Part shown: positions 26,375 to 35,504 of the stretch, piece by piece | Position numbering within the stretch: the first letter of the stretch is position 1 | Layout: each line of letters starts with the position of its first letter | Position numbers and translations under genes: made by a program | DNA from: an uncultured Lachnospiraceae bacterium | GTDB taxonomy: Bacteria > Bacillota > Clostridia > Lachnospirales > Lachnospiraceae | NCBI GenBank assembly: GCA_910578345.1 | Contig: CAJTRA010000017.1 | Coordinates: 5,286-69,285 of the forward strand | Length of the DNA: 64,000 nucleotides | Reading direction: 5' to 3' | Notes under the pieces: model-generated | The model's database searches: none | Told to the model about the DNA's origin: nothing | Seen by the model: only the letters and a program-made list of their open reading frames with translations

Positions 26375-27847
26375 TCAAACAGGAATATATTTCAGAGGAA
26401 TCCTGATCGTAAAGGTCGTTCCCTCTCCTTCCGTACTCTCCACCTTGATCGTACCCCTGTGCATCAGGATCGCGCTCCTGGTGATCGCCAAACCCAGACC
26501 CGTACCGCCGATCTCCTTGGATCTTGACTTATCGACACGGTAGAATCTCTCATAGACATGATCCAGGCTTTCCGCCGGGATTCCGATCCCGGAGTCAGCT
26601 ACCTCCACCGTAAAATACTGATGATCGGCATTTAATTTAACTTTGACCCAGCCATGCTCTTTATTATATTTGATCGCATTTTCCACCAGATTGGAAATGA
26701 CCAGCGTCATCTTCACTTCATCGACTGCCGCTGTGACCGGACGCACACTCTCATAGACGACTTCCACATCCCTGTTCTGCGCGATCGGACGCAGCCTGCG
26801 CATGATCAGCTCTACCAATGCATTGATATCCACTTCCGTGATGTTCAGATCGACGGCGGTCCTGTCCATCTTCACAAGAGACAGAAGATCTGTGATGATC
26901 TTATCCTCACGTTCGATCTCCTCCGCGATATCCGTCATAAATTCCTGATACAGTTCGATCGGCACATCTTTCTGGCTGATCAGGGAATCCGCCAGCACTT
27001 TCATGGAAGTAATCGGCGTCCTCAACTCATGCGACACATTCGATACGAATTCCTGTCTGGAAGTATCCAGCACTTTCATCCGCCCAAGCACACGGTTAAA
27101 GGCATCTCCAATGTGCTCTGTCTCCACACAGTCCGTCACGCAGATCGGATCGTCTGTATACCCTTCCTGCGCCTGATCCAACGCCTCCGTAATCTTCTCG
27201 AAGGGACGGATCAGCACTTTGGCCGCCAGAACTGATATAATCGTCATGGCGACGATCACGATCATCTCTACGATTAGCGCCTTACGGTTTAAAATCTCCA
27301 TCGTCATACTGATACTGTCTGTAGAGGCGCTTACCAGCATGACGCCGCGCACGATTTCTTTTCTCTTTACCGGATCTTTGTCGTCGCCTCCCAGCGTGAC
27401 AGTCTCCATAATCGGAATCGTCATCTCAACATAACCGTTATTTTTATCATACCGGCTGGTATTCTCTCCCTTGATGCAGCGTACTACTTCCTCTGAAATG
27501 ATCGTCTTGTTCTCGCTGATGCCGTAAGTATCCTTGACGATCTTAAGGTCATTGTTGATCACCAGCACACGCCCGTCATAAAGACTTGACAACTGGTCAA
27601 GTTCAGCATTGATCACCTCGGAAGAAGTATCCTGCAGATAATGATATGCGATCAGATGATTGGCTAAGATCCTGAGCTGCGTGGACACATCAGAAATCTT
27701 GACGCTGACGGCACGCTGCTCATAATTCTGTAAGATCGCATATCGCATACTGACACAGGGAACAAGCCCTACGATAAGCAGGATCAGAAAGATTCTTGAT
27801 TTCAGACTTCTTAGAATTTTAATATCACTCAGTTTCTTTTTAAGCAA
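26375..27847 (-). CDS. Membrane sensor histidine kinase
   Basis: 490 residues. Two membrane helices (about 18-35 and 185-210) enclose a 150-residue outer sensor domain. A HAMP linker follows, then HisKA with the phosphorylated His in FVSNVSHELRTPITSM, and HATPase with N box NLVENAIKYNKE, G1 DSGIGIP and G2 GTGLGLA. The plan resembles WalK without a PAS domain, or MtrB. It overlaps the upstream regulator gene by eight bases, so the pair is translated together. The signal sensed is unknown; cell-wall state is a reasonable guess from the GerM partner. Confidence 0.92.
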   Translation of the reverse strand: MLKKKLSDIKILRSLKSRIFLILLIVGLVPCVSMRYAILQNYEQRAVSVKISDVSTQLRILANHLIAYHYLQDTSSEVINAELDQLSSLYDGRVLVINNDLKIVKDTYGISENKTIISEEVVRCIKGENTSRYDKNNGYVEMTIPIMETVTLGGDDKDPVKRKEIVRGVMLVSASTDSISMTMEILNRKALIVEMIVIVAMTIISVLAAKVLIRPFEKITEALDQAQEGYTDDPICVTDCVETEHIGDAFNRVLGRMKVLDTSRQEFVSNVSHELRTPITSMKVLADSLISQKDVPIELYQEFMTDIAEEIEREDKIITDLLSLVKMDRTAVDLNITEVDINALVELIMRRLRPIAQNRDVEVVYESVRPVTAAVDEVKMTLVISNLVENAIKYNKEHGWVKVKLNADHQYFTVEVADSGIGIPAESLDHVYERFYRVDKSRSKEIGGTGLGLAITRSAILMHRGTIKVESTEGEGTTFTIRIPLKYIPV

Positions 27848-28526
27848 AATAGTATCCTACACCCCACTTGGTACGCACATAGACTGGATCACTGGGGGTA
27901 TTTTCGATTTTTTCTCTCAGTCTTCTGATATGTACGTCCACCGTTCTGACATCGCCGGGATAATCATTGCCCCACACGAGTTTCAACAAATTCTCCCTGC
28001 TGTACACTCTGCCCTGATTCTTCATCAGAAGTTCCAATACCTCGAACTCCTTGGCCGTCAGATTGATCTCCTTGCCGTCAATATAAACTCTTCTGCTGTC
28101 ACAGACAAGCCGCATGCCGCCCTTCTCCACAACTTTCGCGCTCTCCCTGGATTCACCGCTCCTGGCAGTTCTTCTCATGATCGCCTTGATCCGCGCCTTG
28201 ACTTCCAGAATATTAAAAGGCTTCGTGATATAATCGTCAGCGCCATACTCAAGCCCCAGAATCTTATCCATATCTTCGCCTTTAGCAGTTAACATAACGA
28301 TAGGCACATTGGAAAATTCCCGGATCTGCTGGCAAACCTCAAATCCTGTCATCTTCGGCAGCATCACATCTAACAGCACCATATCGTATGTATTATGCCG
28401 CGCTAATTCCAGCGCTTCCTCGCCGTCGTAAGCACAATCCACTTCCATGCCGTCCTGTTCCAGACTGAAACGAATCCCTTTCACAATTAATTTCTCATCG
28501 TCAACCACTAATACTTTCTGACCCAT
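27840..28526 (-). CDS. OmpR-family response regulator
   Basis: 228 residues. A receiver domain (acidic pair VVDDEK, phosphoacceptor Asp in VLLDVMLPKM, Lys in YITKPFN) is followed by a winged-helix DNA-binding domain (LTAKEFEVLELLMKNQGRVY, VRTVDVHIRRLREKIE, VRTKWGVGYYF). This is the partner of the kinase that overlaps its 3' end. WalR-like by sequence feel, but several clostridial regulators look alike. First gene of the RR-HK-GerM set. The ribosome binding site is weak (GTAGAAG). Confidence 0.93.
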   Translation of the reverse strand: MGQKVLVVDDEKLIVKGIRFSLEQDGMEVDCAYDGEEALELARHNTYDMVLLDVMLPKMTGFEVCQQIREFSNVPIVMLTAKGEDMDKILGLEYGADDYITKPFNILEVKARIKAIMRRTARSGESRESAKVVEKGGMRLVCDSRRVYIDGKEINLTAKEFEVLELLMKNQGRVYSRENLLKLVWGNDYPGDVRTVDVHIRRLREKIENTPSDPVYVRTKWGVGYYFA

Positions 28527-28634
28527 TGCTTCTACACGCCCCTAATCATAATGATCCCGACACATCCCCGTTCCACGTCTGTCTGCTCTTTCATGCCGTG
28601 CGGCCTGCCCGTCTGACGTTCTGCACCTGGGATG

Positions 28635-29501
28635 TCAATTCACTGTAATGCTGTCTTTCATTTTCTCGTAAGTACCTTCTTTGATGCCGTTTACCCTCAT
28701 GATCTCCTCTATGGAAGTGAAATTGCCATGCTCCTGTCTGTATGCGGCAATTGCAGCCGCCCGCGTGGCTCCGATCCCAGGGATCTCACATAACTGTGCC
28801 TCCGTCGCCGTATTGATATTGATCTTACCGTCCGGACGGACCGCCGGATTCATCTGGGCTGTACCGCTTTCCTTTCCGGCCGCCGCACCAGTCCCGTCAC
28901 TGCTTCCCCCTACAGACTGTTCCACAATGCCGATGCCGCCTGTATCCGCCAATGGATCTTCCGACGCTTTCTGTACCTGTTCCAGTGTAGGGATCACCAG
29001 CTTCGCTCCATCCGATAACCGCTGCGCCTGGTTAACATAACTTTGATCCGCATTTTCTGCAAAACCGCCTGCTTTTTCCACAGCCTCATACACCCTGCTG
29101 CCAGACGGCAGTTCATAGACGCCCGCTTTCCTGACTGCACCACAGACATGCACACAGATCCGTGCGGTCTGCGCGTCCGCTGTCTCTTCCTGTCTGTTTG
29201 GCCCATTCTCTGAAGTTCCGCTCCAGGCATCCGCCTGATCCGCCTGAGCGTCCTGCCAGGTTCCCTCTTCCGGGTGCGCCGTCCGGCCGCTTCCAGCCAG
29301 CCCGCGCTCTCCTGCTGTCTGTTCCTGTCCTGCCTCCTGTAGCAGCAAAGTCTGTTCCTGTTCCGCTGCTAAGGATTCTGCACCGCGTGTCTCTAACACA
29401 AGCTGTTCTTTGCGGGTACATCCGCACAACATAACTGCCACGGCAGTAAATGTCAGCCACATCCGTAATACAGCCATAACTCTTATCTTTATATTGCACA
29501 T
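28635..29501 (-). CDS. comEA: Competence protein ComEA, DNA-binding, membrane-tethered
   Basis: 288 residues. A hydrophobic N-terminus ends in VMLCGC, a near-lipobox. A long Gln/Glu/Ala-rich linker (about 35-115) then leads to an SLBB domain (ICVHVCGAVRKAGVYELPSG) and, after a Gly/Ser linker, a double helix-hairpin-helix (ININTATEAQLCEIPGIG, FTSIEEIMRVNGIKEG). ComEA binds double-stranded DNA outside the membrane and hands it to ComEC. The two genes flank the RR-HK-GerM set. Start ATG 29501 follows AAAGGAAATT. Confidence 0.92.
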   Translation of the reverse strand: MCNIKIRVMAVLRMWLTFTAVAVMLCGCTRKEQLVLETRGAESLAAEQEQTLLLQEAGQEQTAGERGLAGSGRTAHPEEGTWQDAQADQADAWSGTSENGPNRQEETADAQTARICVHVCGAVRKAGVYELPSGSRVYEAVEKAGGFAENADQSYVNQAQRLSDGAKLVIPTLEQVQKASEDPLADTGGIGIVEQSVGGSSDGTGAAAGKESGTAQMNPAVRPDGKININTATEAQLCEIPGIGATRAAAIAAYRQEHGNFTSIEEIMRVNGIKEGTYEKMKDSITVN

Positions 29502-29580
29502 AATTTCCTTTCCGGACGTTATCGTCCTGCAAGGAAGCTCCCACTGTGCACTGTATTTCCATTGTAAGATAAATTAACCC

Positions 29581-30012
29581 TTATGTCCACTTAAAAATAA
29601 CAATTCCCGCGATTGCAACTGCCATGCCGACGATCTTGCGCATCTCTAACGGCTGCTTTTCCACCCCAAAAAGTCCAAACAGCTCGATCAGATACGCGAC
29701 GATCAACTGCGAGATCACAATGATCATGACCGACTTTGCAGGCCCTAACAGTTCCATTCCCTTGATCACCGTATAGGTAATCACTGCACCGATCGCGCCG
29801 CCAAGCAGCATATATTTCGGTTCCACCTTCCACAGAGCGCCAAAAGAAGTCCGGTCTGTCACAAGCCACGCCGCCAGACAGACAAGCAGCGCCGTAAACT
29901 GAACGAACGCATTTGCCACCCAAATCCCCGAAGTCTTTGTCACCTGGGTATTGAACACTCCCTGCACGCTCATCAGTGCACCTGACAATAAGGCAATCAA
30001 AAAACCAAACAT
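29581..30012 (-). CDS. Small DMT-family transporter, DUF606/YdcZ
   Basis: 143 residues, five hydrophobic segments. MFGFLIALLSGALMSVQGVF, then GIWVANAFVQFTALLVC and a late GPAKSVMIIVISQLI resemble the DUF606/YdcZ group of five-helix drug/metabolite transporters, which often work as pairs. No second copy is near. Start ATG 30012 was chosen because AAAGGGGT lies just upstream and the first membrane helix begins there; the longer frame to 30102 reads through a terminator. Substrate unknown. Confidence 0.82.
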   Translation of the reverse strand: MFGFLIALLSGALMSVQGVFNTQVTKTSGIWVANAFVQFTALLVCLAAWLVTDRTSFGALWKVEPKYMLLGGAIGAVITYTVIKGMELLGPAKSVMIIVISQLIVAYLIELFGLFGVEKQPLEMRKIVGMAVAIAGIVIFKWT

Positions 30013-30042
30013 ACCATACCCCTTTCCAGAACAAATACATGC

Positions 30043-30082
30043 AAAAAAATAAGGCAAGCCATATTCTATGCTCTGCCTTATT
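30043..30082 (-). terminator. Intrinsic terminator of the orphan solute-binding protein gene
   Basis: AATAAGGCA and TGCCTTATT form a nine-base-pair stem, followed leftward by seven T residues. Confidence 0.7.
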
Positions 30083-30159
30083 ATTTCCATTTTCTGTTTC
30101 AATATGCGTTTTGCTCCTGTCTTTTATGTCCCGCAGGACATATGATCCGCTCAGACGCG

Positions 30160-31701
30160 CTACTCTTCGCCTTCCGCCTCTTCCTCGTCTACGTATTCCT
30201 CCACCACTTCTTCGGGAACATCGATATACTCTTCCGTATATTCGCCGCCCACGACCTGTGCCATAATCTTCTCGGACAGTCCTTTCAGATCCTGGTTGGC
30301 ATCCTCTCCACTCCAGATCCTGGCGAAAGCGATCTCCAATTCCACCCAGAAGTTACTGGTTTCTACCATCTTCGGCATCGGCACTGAATTCATATATTCC
30401 TGCCAGAAAGCGGCTCTGTTGGCATCCTCATAGGTATCGTTCCTGTTGTTGACCGGCAGTTTCCCGGTTCTTGCATAAAGCGTGTCGGATGCATATTCTG
30501 TCAGATATACCGCAAAATCATTGGCCATCTCTTTCTTAACAGAATAACCGTTGACGACCACGCACTGCGTGACAGACAGGGACGCCGAGCTTAATTCCTC
30601 GCTCACATCCGGCAGCACGGAAACACCGTATTCATAGGCAAAATTCCCCTCTGCTTTCGCCGTCTCGATCTTAGACAGCGCGTCCGACGTAGCCACGGTA
30701 TACACGATCTTGCCGTCCATAAAGTCCTGCAGGACGCCGTCATAGCTGATCTCCTTTGTATCGATGGAAAAGAACTGGTTTAAATCCTGATAAACCCGCA
30801 TACACTTGATGGCATCTTCATTATAAATATGGATCGCGTCGGCCTGGTCTCCGTTCACCCCGCCCACATCAATCGCGTCCCCCACAAAGAAATAATTGTA
30901 GAAGATATCCGACACATCCCATTTAAAGACCGCTTCCACCTGCTCCGGCGCGTCATACTCATCCGCAAACGTAAGAATGTCGTCGATCGTATCGGGCAGT
31001 ACCTGCAGTACCCTGTCATTCACCGCATCTTCTGAAATACCACCCGCTTCCTCGGCATCATTCTCCACGGCATCCGCCTCTTCGCCTCCTGCATCCGCAT
31101 CTTCCTGGCCGTTATCAATCTTTTGCTGTGCGGCCTCCGCCGCCACATCCTGTTGTGCCTCAATCTGCGCTCTCGCCCAGTCTTCTAAGTAAGTCAGATT
31201 GTACAGGAAACAGCTTGTCTCAAAATAAAAAGGGTAAGCGATCTGTTTGTCATGATAAGTCACTGCATGGACCGCCGTTTCCGGAAAATTCTCCTGCATG
31301 GAAAGGACGCCGTCAGGCAGCTTTACTTCCGAGGCAAGTCCTGACAGATATGCCTTTTCCAGAGAGTCATTGCTGACAATATACAGATCCGGAACTTCCT
31401 CTGTATGCAGCGACGCCTGGTTAACGGTCTCCAAATATTCCCGCCCGGATGTGTAGACAGGAATCACCCGCACTTCATCCTGATATTCACTGTAAGCTAC
31501 CGCCACACTGTTGAGGTAGTCCGACAATGCTTCATCTGTATACCATAAATAGAGGGTCTCTCTGCGTCCGAACAGAGAATCTTCTTCCGCCTGCATCTCC
31601 TCACTCTGTCTGACTGTCAACCCCAAATGTCCGACAGCATATATGCCGCCGGCACAAAGCGCGATGATCAGAATCGTAATCAATCTTTTTCTCAGAGTCA
31701 C
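30160..31701 (-). CDS. Orphan extracellular solute-binding protein, membrane-anchored
   Basis: 513 residues. The N-terminus is an uncleaved-looking helix (RLITILIIALCAGGIYAVG) without a proper lipobox. The body is a family 1 binding-protein fold (LYLWYTDEALSDYLNSVAVA near the start, PDLYIVSNDSLEK, KIVYTVATSDAL, TGKLPVNN near the end). An acidic low-complexity insert covers about residues 187-228, and the last 25 residues are nearly all Glu, Asp, Tyr and Val. No permease or ATPase gene adjoins it. It may be a sensor or scavenging anchor rather than part of an importer. The start is GTG 31701 with GGAGAAAGAAA before it. Confidence 0.75.
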   Translation of the reverse strand: MTLRKRLITILIIALCAGGIYAVGHLGLTVRQSEEMQAEEDSLFGRRETLYLWYTDEALSDYLNSVAVAYSEYQDEVRVIPVYTSGREYLETVNQASLHTEEVPDLYIVSNDSLEKAYLSGLASEVKLPDGVLSMQENFPETAVHAVTYHDKQIAYPFYFETSCFLYNLTYLEDWARAQIEAQQDVAAEAAQQKIDNGQEDADAGGEEADAVENDAEEAGGISEDAVNDRVLQVLPDTIDDILTFADEYDAPEQVEAVFKWDVSDIFYNYFFVGDAIDVGGVNGDQADAIHIYNEDAIKCMRVYQDLNQFFSIDTKEISYDGVLQDFMDGKIVYTVATSDALSKIETAKAEGNFAYEYGVSVLPDVSEELSSASLSVTQCVVVNGYSVKKEMANDFAVYLTEYASDTLYARTGKLPVNNRNDTYEDANRAAFWQEYMNSVPMPKMVETSNFWVELEIAFARIWSGEDANQDLKGLSEKIMAQVVGGEYTEEYIDVPEEVVEEYVDEEEAEGEE

Positions 31702-31795
31702 TTTCTTTCTCCTTCAGTAAATCTTTCTCTTCTATCGGCAGACATTCCCGTCGCCACAAGCTTTCTGCCCTGGCCGCCCACGCCGCCGTACTGCC

Positions 31796-32998
31796 CTACA
31801 AAGCTTCCCGAATGCTCTCCTCAAGGATCCGAATCATAGCGTCCACATCTTCTTTCGTGATCACCAAAGGCGGCACAAATCGGATAATATCGGTTCCCGC
31901 ATTGATCAGGACAAGCCCTTTCTCCATGGCTTTCGTGATGATATCCCCTACCGGCCTGTCAAAGACAAGTCCCTGCAATAATCCGACGCCTCTGTGCGCC
32001 TGCACGCAGGCAAATTCCTCCATTACATCATCAAGTCTCTCAGACAGATACGCGCCCACTGTATTCACATGATCCAGGACTTTCTGCTTCTCAAAAAGCT
32101 CAATCACCTTGCACACAGCAGCACATGCCAACGGATTACCGCCATAAGTCGTGCCGTGATCGCCCGCCGTAAGCGAATGGGCGCCGACCTTCTCGGTCAT
32201 CAGAAACGCGCCGACCGGCACGCCGCATCCTAAGGCTTTCGCCGTCGTCATCACATCCGGCTTCACGCCGAAACGCTGCCAGGCAAACATGGTTCCTGTC
32301 CGTCCCATACCGCATTGGATCTCGTCTAAGATCAGCAGAATATCTCTCTCGTCACAGAGTCTGCGTACTTTGCGCAGAAACTCCTCGGTTGCCGGGTAAA
32401 TACCGCCCTCTCCCTGCACCGTCTCAAACAAGATCGCACAGGTTCTATTCGATACCTGCGCAAGCACACTGTCAAAATCGTTCAACTCGGCAAATCTGAT
32501 GTTCCCGATCATAGGCTCGAACGCTTCCCTGTAATGCGGATTTCCTGTCACCGACAACGCTCCCATAGTCCTTCCATGAAAAGAATGGTTCATGGCGATG
32601 ATCCCATGATCTGTTCTGCCGTCTTTCAGGTAGGCATATTTTCTTGCCGTCTTGATCGCGCCCTCGATCGCTTCCGCGCCGCTGTTGGTAAAGAAGACTC
32701 TGTCCATGCCGGAAATCTCTTTAAGCTTCTTCGCCGCTTCGATTGCCGGAACATTGTAATAGTAATTGGAAGTGTGGATGATCTTGTCAATCTGCTCCTT
32801 CAGCGCATCGTCATATTCCTTATTATGATACCCCAAGGCAAACACCGCGATACCGGAAACGAAATCCAGATAACGCTTTCCCTCCAGATCATAAAGAGAT
32901 ACGCCGTCCCCCTTTTCAAATACTACCTGATAGCGGTTATACGTATGCAAAAGGGCTTTCTCAGCCTCATCAATATATTGCTGCATGATTGTACTCAT
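31796..32998 (-). CDS. argD: Acetylornithine aminotransferase
   Basis: 400 residues, class III PLP aminotransferase that makes N-acetylornithine in arginine synthesis. Motifs: FVSGIAVFALGYHN, TNSGAEAIEGAIKTARKY, FHGRTMGALSVTG, ILDEIQCGMGRTG and the PLP lysine in TAKALGCGVPVGAF. Last gene of the leftward argC-argJ-argB-argD cluster. Its ATG overlaps the argB stop by four bases (ATGA), so the two are translationally coupled. Full length. Confidence 0.94.
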   Translation of the reverse strand: MSTIMQQYIDEAEKALLHTYNRYQVVFEKGDGVSLYDLEGKRYLDFVSGIAVFALGYHNKEYDDALKEQIDKIIHTSNYYYNVPAIEAAKKLKEISGMDRVFFTNSGAEAIEGAIKTARKYAYLKDGRTDHGIIAMNHSFHGRTMGALSVTGNPHYREAFEPMIGNIRFAELNDFDSVLAQVSNRTCAILFETVQGEGGIYPATEEFLRKVRRLCDERDILLILDEIQCGMGRTGTMFAWQRFGVKPDVMTTAKALGCGVPVGAFLMTEKVGAHSLTAGDHGTTYGGNPLACAAVCKVIELFEKQKVLDHVNTVGAYLSERLDDVMEEFACVQAHRGVGLLQGLVFDRPVGDIITKAMEKGLVLINAGTDIIRFVPPLVITKEDVDAMIRILEESIREAL

Positions 32999-33888
32999 CC
33001 TTCTGTCCTTTCCTCATCCGCGATGATCGCCGTCCCGATACCTTGATCCGTAAAGATCTCTAACAGCAGGCAGTGTGCAATGCGCCCGTCCAGAATATGG
33101 ACTCTGTTGACCCCTTCCTTGATCGCATCCGTACAGTTGCTGAGCTTCGGCAGCATTCCGCCGCCGATGCAGCCGCTGCCGATCAGCTCGACCGCCTGAG
33201 AAGCCGTAAGTCTGGAAATAAAACTTCCTTTATCCTCAATATCCCGGTACAGCCCTTCAATATCCGTCAGGAACACGAGCTTATCTGCGCCTACCGCCTT
33301 AGCAATGGCACAGGCCGCGTCGTCTGCGTTGATATTGTAAGTCATGAATGCGTCGTCCAGCCCGATCGGCGCTACGATGGGCAGAAAATCTTTCTCTAAC
33401 AGATCATAGAGCACCTTCGGATCCACGCAGCAGATCTCCCCCACATAACCGATATCTTCCCCGTCCGGACATTTCTTCGTACACTGCAGAAGTCCTGCAT
33501 CCTTGCCGCTTATACCAACGGCCCTGACGCCCAGCTTCTCCACCATTCTAACCAGGTTCTTATTGACCTTGTTAAGAACCATCTCCGCGATCTCCATCGT
33601 CTCCTCATCCGTCACCCGCAGGCCGTTCACAAATCTCGCTTCCTTGCCGACCTTGCCCACCCAGCGGCTGATCTCCTTGCCGCCGCCGTGCACGATGATC
33701 GGCTTGAATCCTACCAATTTAAGCAACGTGACATCTTTAATGACGTTTTGCTGCAATTCCTCGTCGCTCATGGCGCTTCCGCCGTATTTCACCACAATGA
33801 TCTTGCGGTTAAACTTCTGAATATAAGGAAGCGCCTCGATCAATACCTCGGCTTTCCCTAAGATTTTATCCATTTCCTTCTGTTCCAT
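32995..33888 (-). CDS. argB: Acetylglutamate kinase
   Basis: 297 residues, phosphorylates N-acetylglutamate, commonly the arginine-feedback step. Motifs: IVVKYGGSAM, IVHGGGKEIS, NINADDAACAIA and GGMLPKLSNC. Start ATG 33888 (MEQKEMDKILGKAEVLIEAL) has AAGGA about ten bases upstream and gives a family-like N-terminus. The longer frame to 33984 is translated repeat sequence and was rejected. Upstream lies a 264-base gap holding two repeat elements, unusual inside an arginine operon. Confidence 0.94.
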   Translation of the reverse strand: MEQKEMDKILGKAEVLIEALPYIQKFNRKIIVVKYGGSAMSDEELQQNVIKDVTLLKLVGFKPIIVHGGGKEISRWVGKVGKEARFVNGLRVTDEETMEIAEMVLNKVNKNLVRMVEKLGVRAVGISGKDAGLLQCTKKCPDGEDIGYVGEICCVDPKVLYDLLEKDFLPIVAPIGLDDAFMTYNINADDAACAIAKAVGADKLVFLTDIEGLYRDIEDKGSFISRLTASQAVELIGSGCIGGGMLPKLSNCTDAIKEGVNRVHILDGRIAHCLLLEIFTDQGIGTAIIADEERTEG

Positions 33889-33926
33889 GATCTCTGTGTC
33901 CTTTTTCTGTATTTTTTCCTCTGCGT

Positions 33927-33966
33927 GGATATTGCCGGCTTTGCCTGCAATATCCCTGAATGCGTA
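33927..33966. repeat. Palindromic intercistronic repeat, copy 5
   Basis: GGATATTGC-c-GGC-TTT-GCC-t-GCAATATCC is a near-perfect hairpin, followed by CTGAATGCGTA. It lies 39 bases upstream of argB. Copy 6 (36629) has the same outer arms and the same flank CTGCATGCGTA. Confidence 0.65.
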
Positions 33967-34027
33967 TTGGAAGTTTACTTCCAAACTTATTTATCCTTAC
34001 CTTATGCTGTCAGTGTCATTAAATTAT

Positions 34028-34049
34028 GCCAAAACACAGCGTCTGACAT
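34028..34049. repeat. Dispersed repeat B, copy 1
   Basis: A 22-base block (GCCAA-aa-CACAGCGTCTGACAT) that recurs at 63660-63681. It lies in the argJ-argB gap. On the minus strand both copies begin MSDAV when read as protein. Confidence 0.5.
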
Positions 34050-34152
34050 TGCTTATGCTACCCGGCGTTATCTCAAATCCATGTTCCCACTACCTGCTAT
34101 CCGCCTTAAGCTGCAAGCGCCAGATCCTTACTGAGAATACCTTGCTGGGACA

Positions 34153-35376
34153 TCAACTCCTGTAATCCGCATTGATCTTCACATACTCATAGCTTAAGTC
34201 GCAGCCCCAGGCTGTGGCCTCCTCTTCTCCCATATGCATATCCACCAATACCCTGACTTCCGGCGATGCTAATACCTGCGCCGCCTCTTTTTCACTATAC
34301 TCCACCGCCACTCCGTCCTTGTAGATCAGGATGCTCTTTTCTTCATTTTCAAAAAACAGCTCGATCTTCTCCGGGTCAAACGATACCCCGGAATAACCCA
34401 GCGCACATAAGAATCTGCCAAAGTTAGCGTCATGCCCGAAAATAGCCGCCTTACACAGACTGGAACCGATCACCGATCTGCTCAGAATGCGGGCGTCTTC
34501 CTTGGACGCTGCATGGATCACTTTTGTCTCAAAAAGCGCCGTCGCGCCCTCGCCGTCCCCGGCCATCTTCTTCGCCAGCGTGGTGTTGATATAGTTTAAC
34601 GCTTCCTTAAACTTAACATAGTCCTCATCCCTATCCGTGATCTCAGGGTTGCCCGCCGCTCCGTTCGCCAGCACCACCAGCGTATCATTGGTTGAGGTGT
34701 CCCCATCTACAGAGATCATGTTAAAAGTATCCACTACATCCTCACGCAGCGCTGTCTGCAGCATTTCCCTGGAGATCACTGCATCTGTCGTCACAAACGC
34801 AAGCATCGTACACATATTCGGATGGATCATACCGGAACCTTTGCACATACCGCCGATCGTCACCGTCTTACCGCCCAGCTCGATCTGTACTGCAGCCTGT
34901 TTCGATACCGTGTCCGTCGTCATGATCGCTTCCGCCGCCATCGTGCCCGCCTCTGCTGTATCCTTCTTCGCTGCCGCTAATTTCTCCACGCCTGCCAGCA
35001 GCTTCTCCACCGGAATCTGATTGCCGATCACCCCTGTTGACGCTACCAGCACGGCATCGGAAGCAATCCCCAGAAGCCGCGCTGTCTTCTCCGCTGTCTG
35101 TCTGCAGCAGTCATACCCCTGTTGTCCCGTACACGCATTGGCAATCCCGGAATTCACGACTACCGCCTGAACCGCCGGCGCATGTGCGACGATTTCCTGA
35201 TCCCACAGCACCGGGGCCGCCTTGACCACATTGCTGGTAAAGACTCCTGCCGCCCTGCAAGGTGTCTGGCTGTACACCAACGCCATATCCTTCCTGTTCT
35301 GATACTTGATCGCCGCCTCAATGCCCGCTGCCTCAAACCCCTGTGCTGCGGTGACGCCGCCTTCTATGATCCTCAT
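34153..35376 (-). CDS. argJ: Bifunctional ornithine acetyltransferase/N-acetylglutamate synthase
   Basis: 407 residues. ArgJ recycles the acetyl group from acetylornithine to glutamate and can also start the pathway with acetyl-CoA. Motifs: GVFTSNVVKAAPV, VVVNSGIANACTGQQG and GMIHPNMCTMLAFVTTD. The precursor cleaves itself before the Thr of that last motif; here the residue before it is Cys, where Ala is commonest. Start ATG 35376 (MRIIEGGVTAAQGF) follows AAAGGACAGGGAG. A longer frame to 35439 is charged and not conserved. Its presence removes the need for argE. Confidence 0.93.
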   Translation of the reverse strand: MRIIEGGVTAAQGFEAAGIEAAIKYQNRKDMALVYSQTPCRAAGVFTSNVVKAAPVLWDQEIVAHAPAVQAVVVNSGIANACTGQQGYDCCRQTAEKTARLLGIASDAVLVASTGVIGNQIPVEKLLAGVEKLAAAKKDTAEAGTMAAEAIMTTDTVSKQAAVQIELGGKTVTIGGMCKGSGMIHPNMCTMLAFVTTDAVISREMLQTALREDVVDTFNMISVDGDTSTNDTLVVLANGAAGNPEITDRDEDYVKFKEALNYINTTLAKKMAGDGEGATALFETKVIHAASKEDARILSRSVIGSSLCKAAIFGHDANFGRFLCALGYSGVSFDPEKIELFFENEEKSILIYKDGVAVEYSEKEAAQVLASPEVRVLVDMHMGEEEATAWGCDLSYEYVKINADYRS

Positions 35377-35504
35377 CTTCTCCCTGTCCTTTCTTTCTTC
35401 GTTCTCTCTATGATGTCGTATGTTTTCTTTTCTTTCCATTCAAGTCTTTCTTACGCACTGTCTATCATTCTAATACAATTATGCGCCCTTGGGAAGCGAA
35501 ACTT

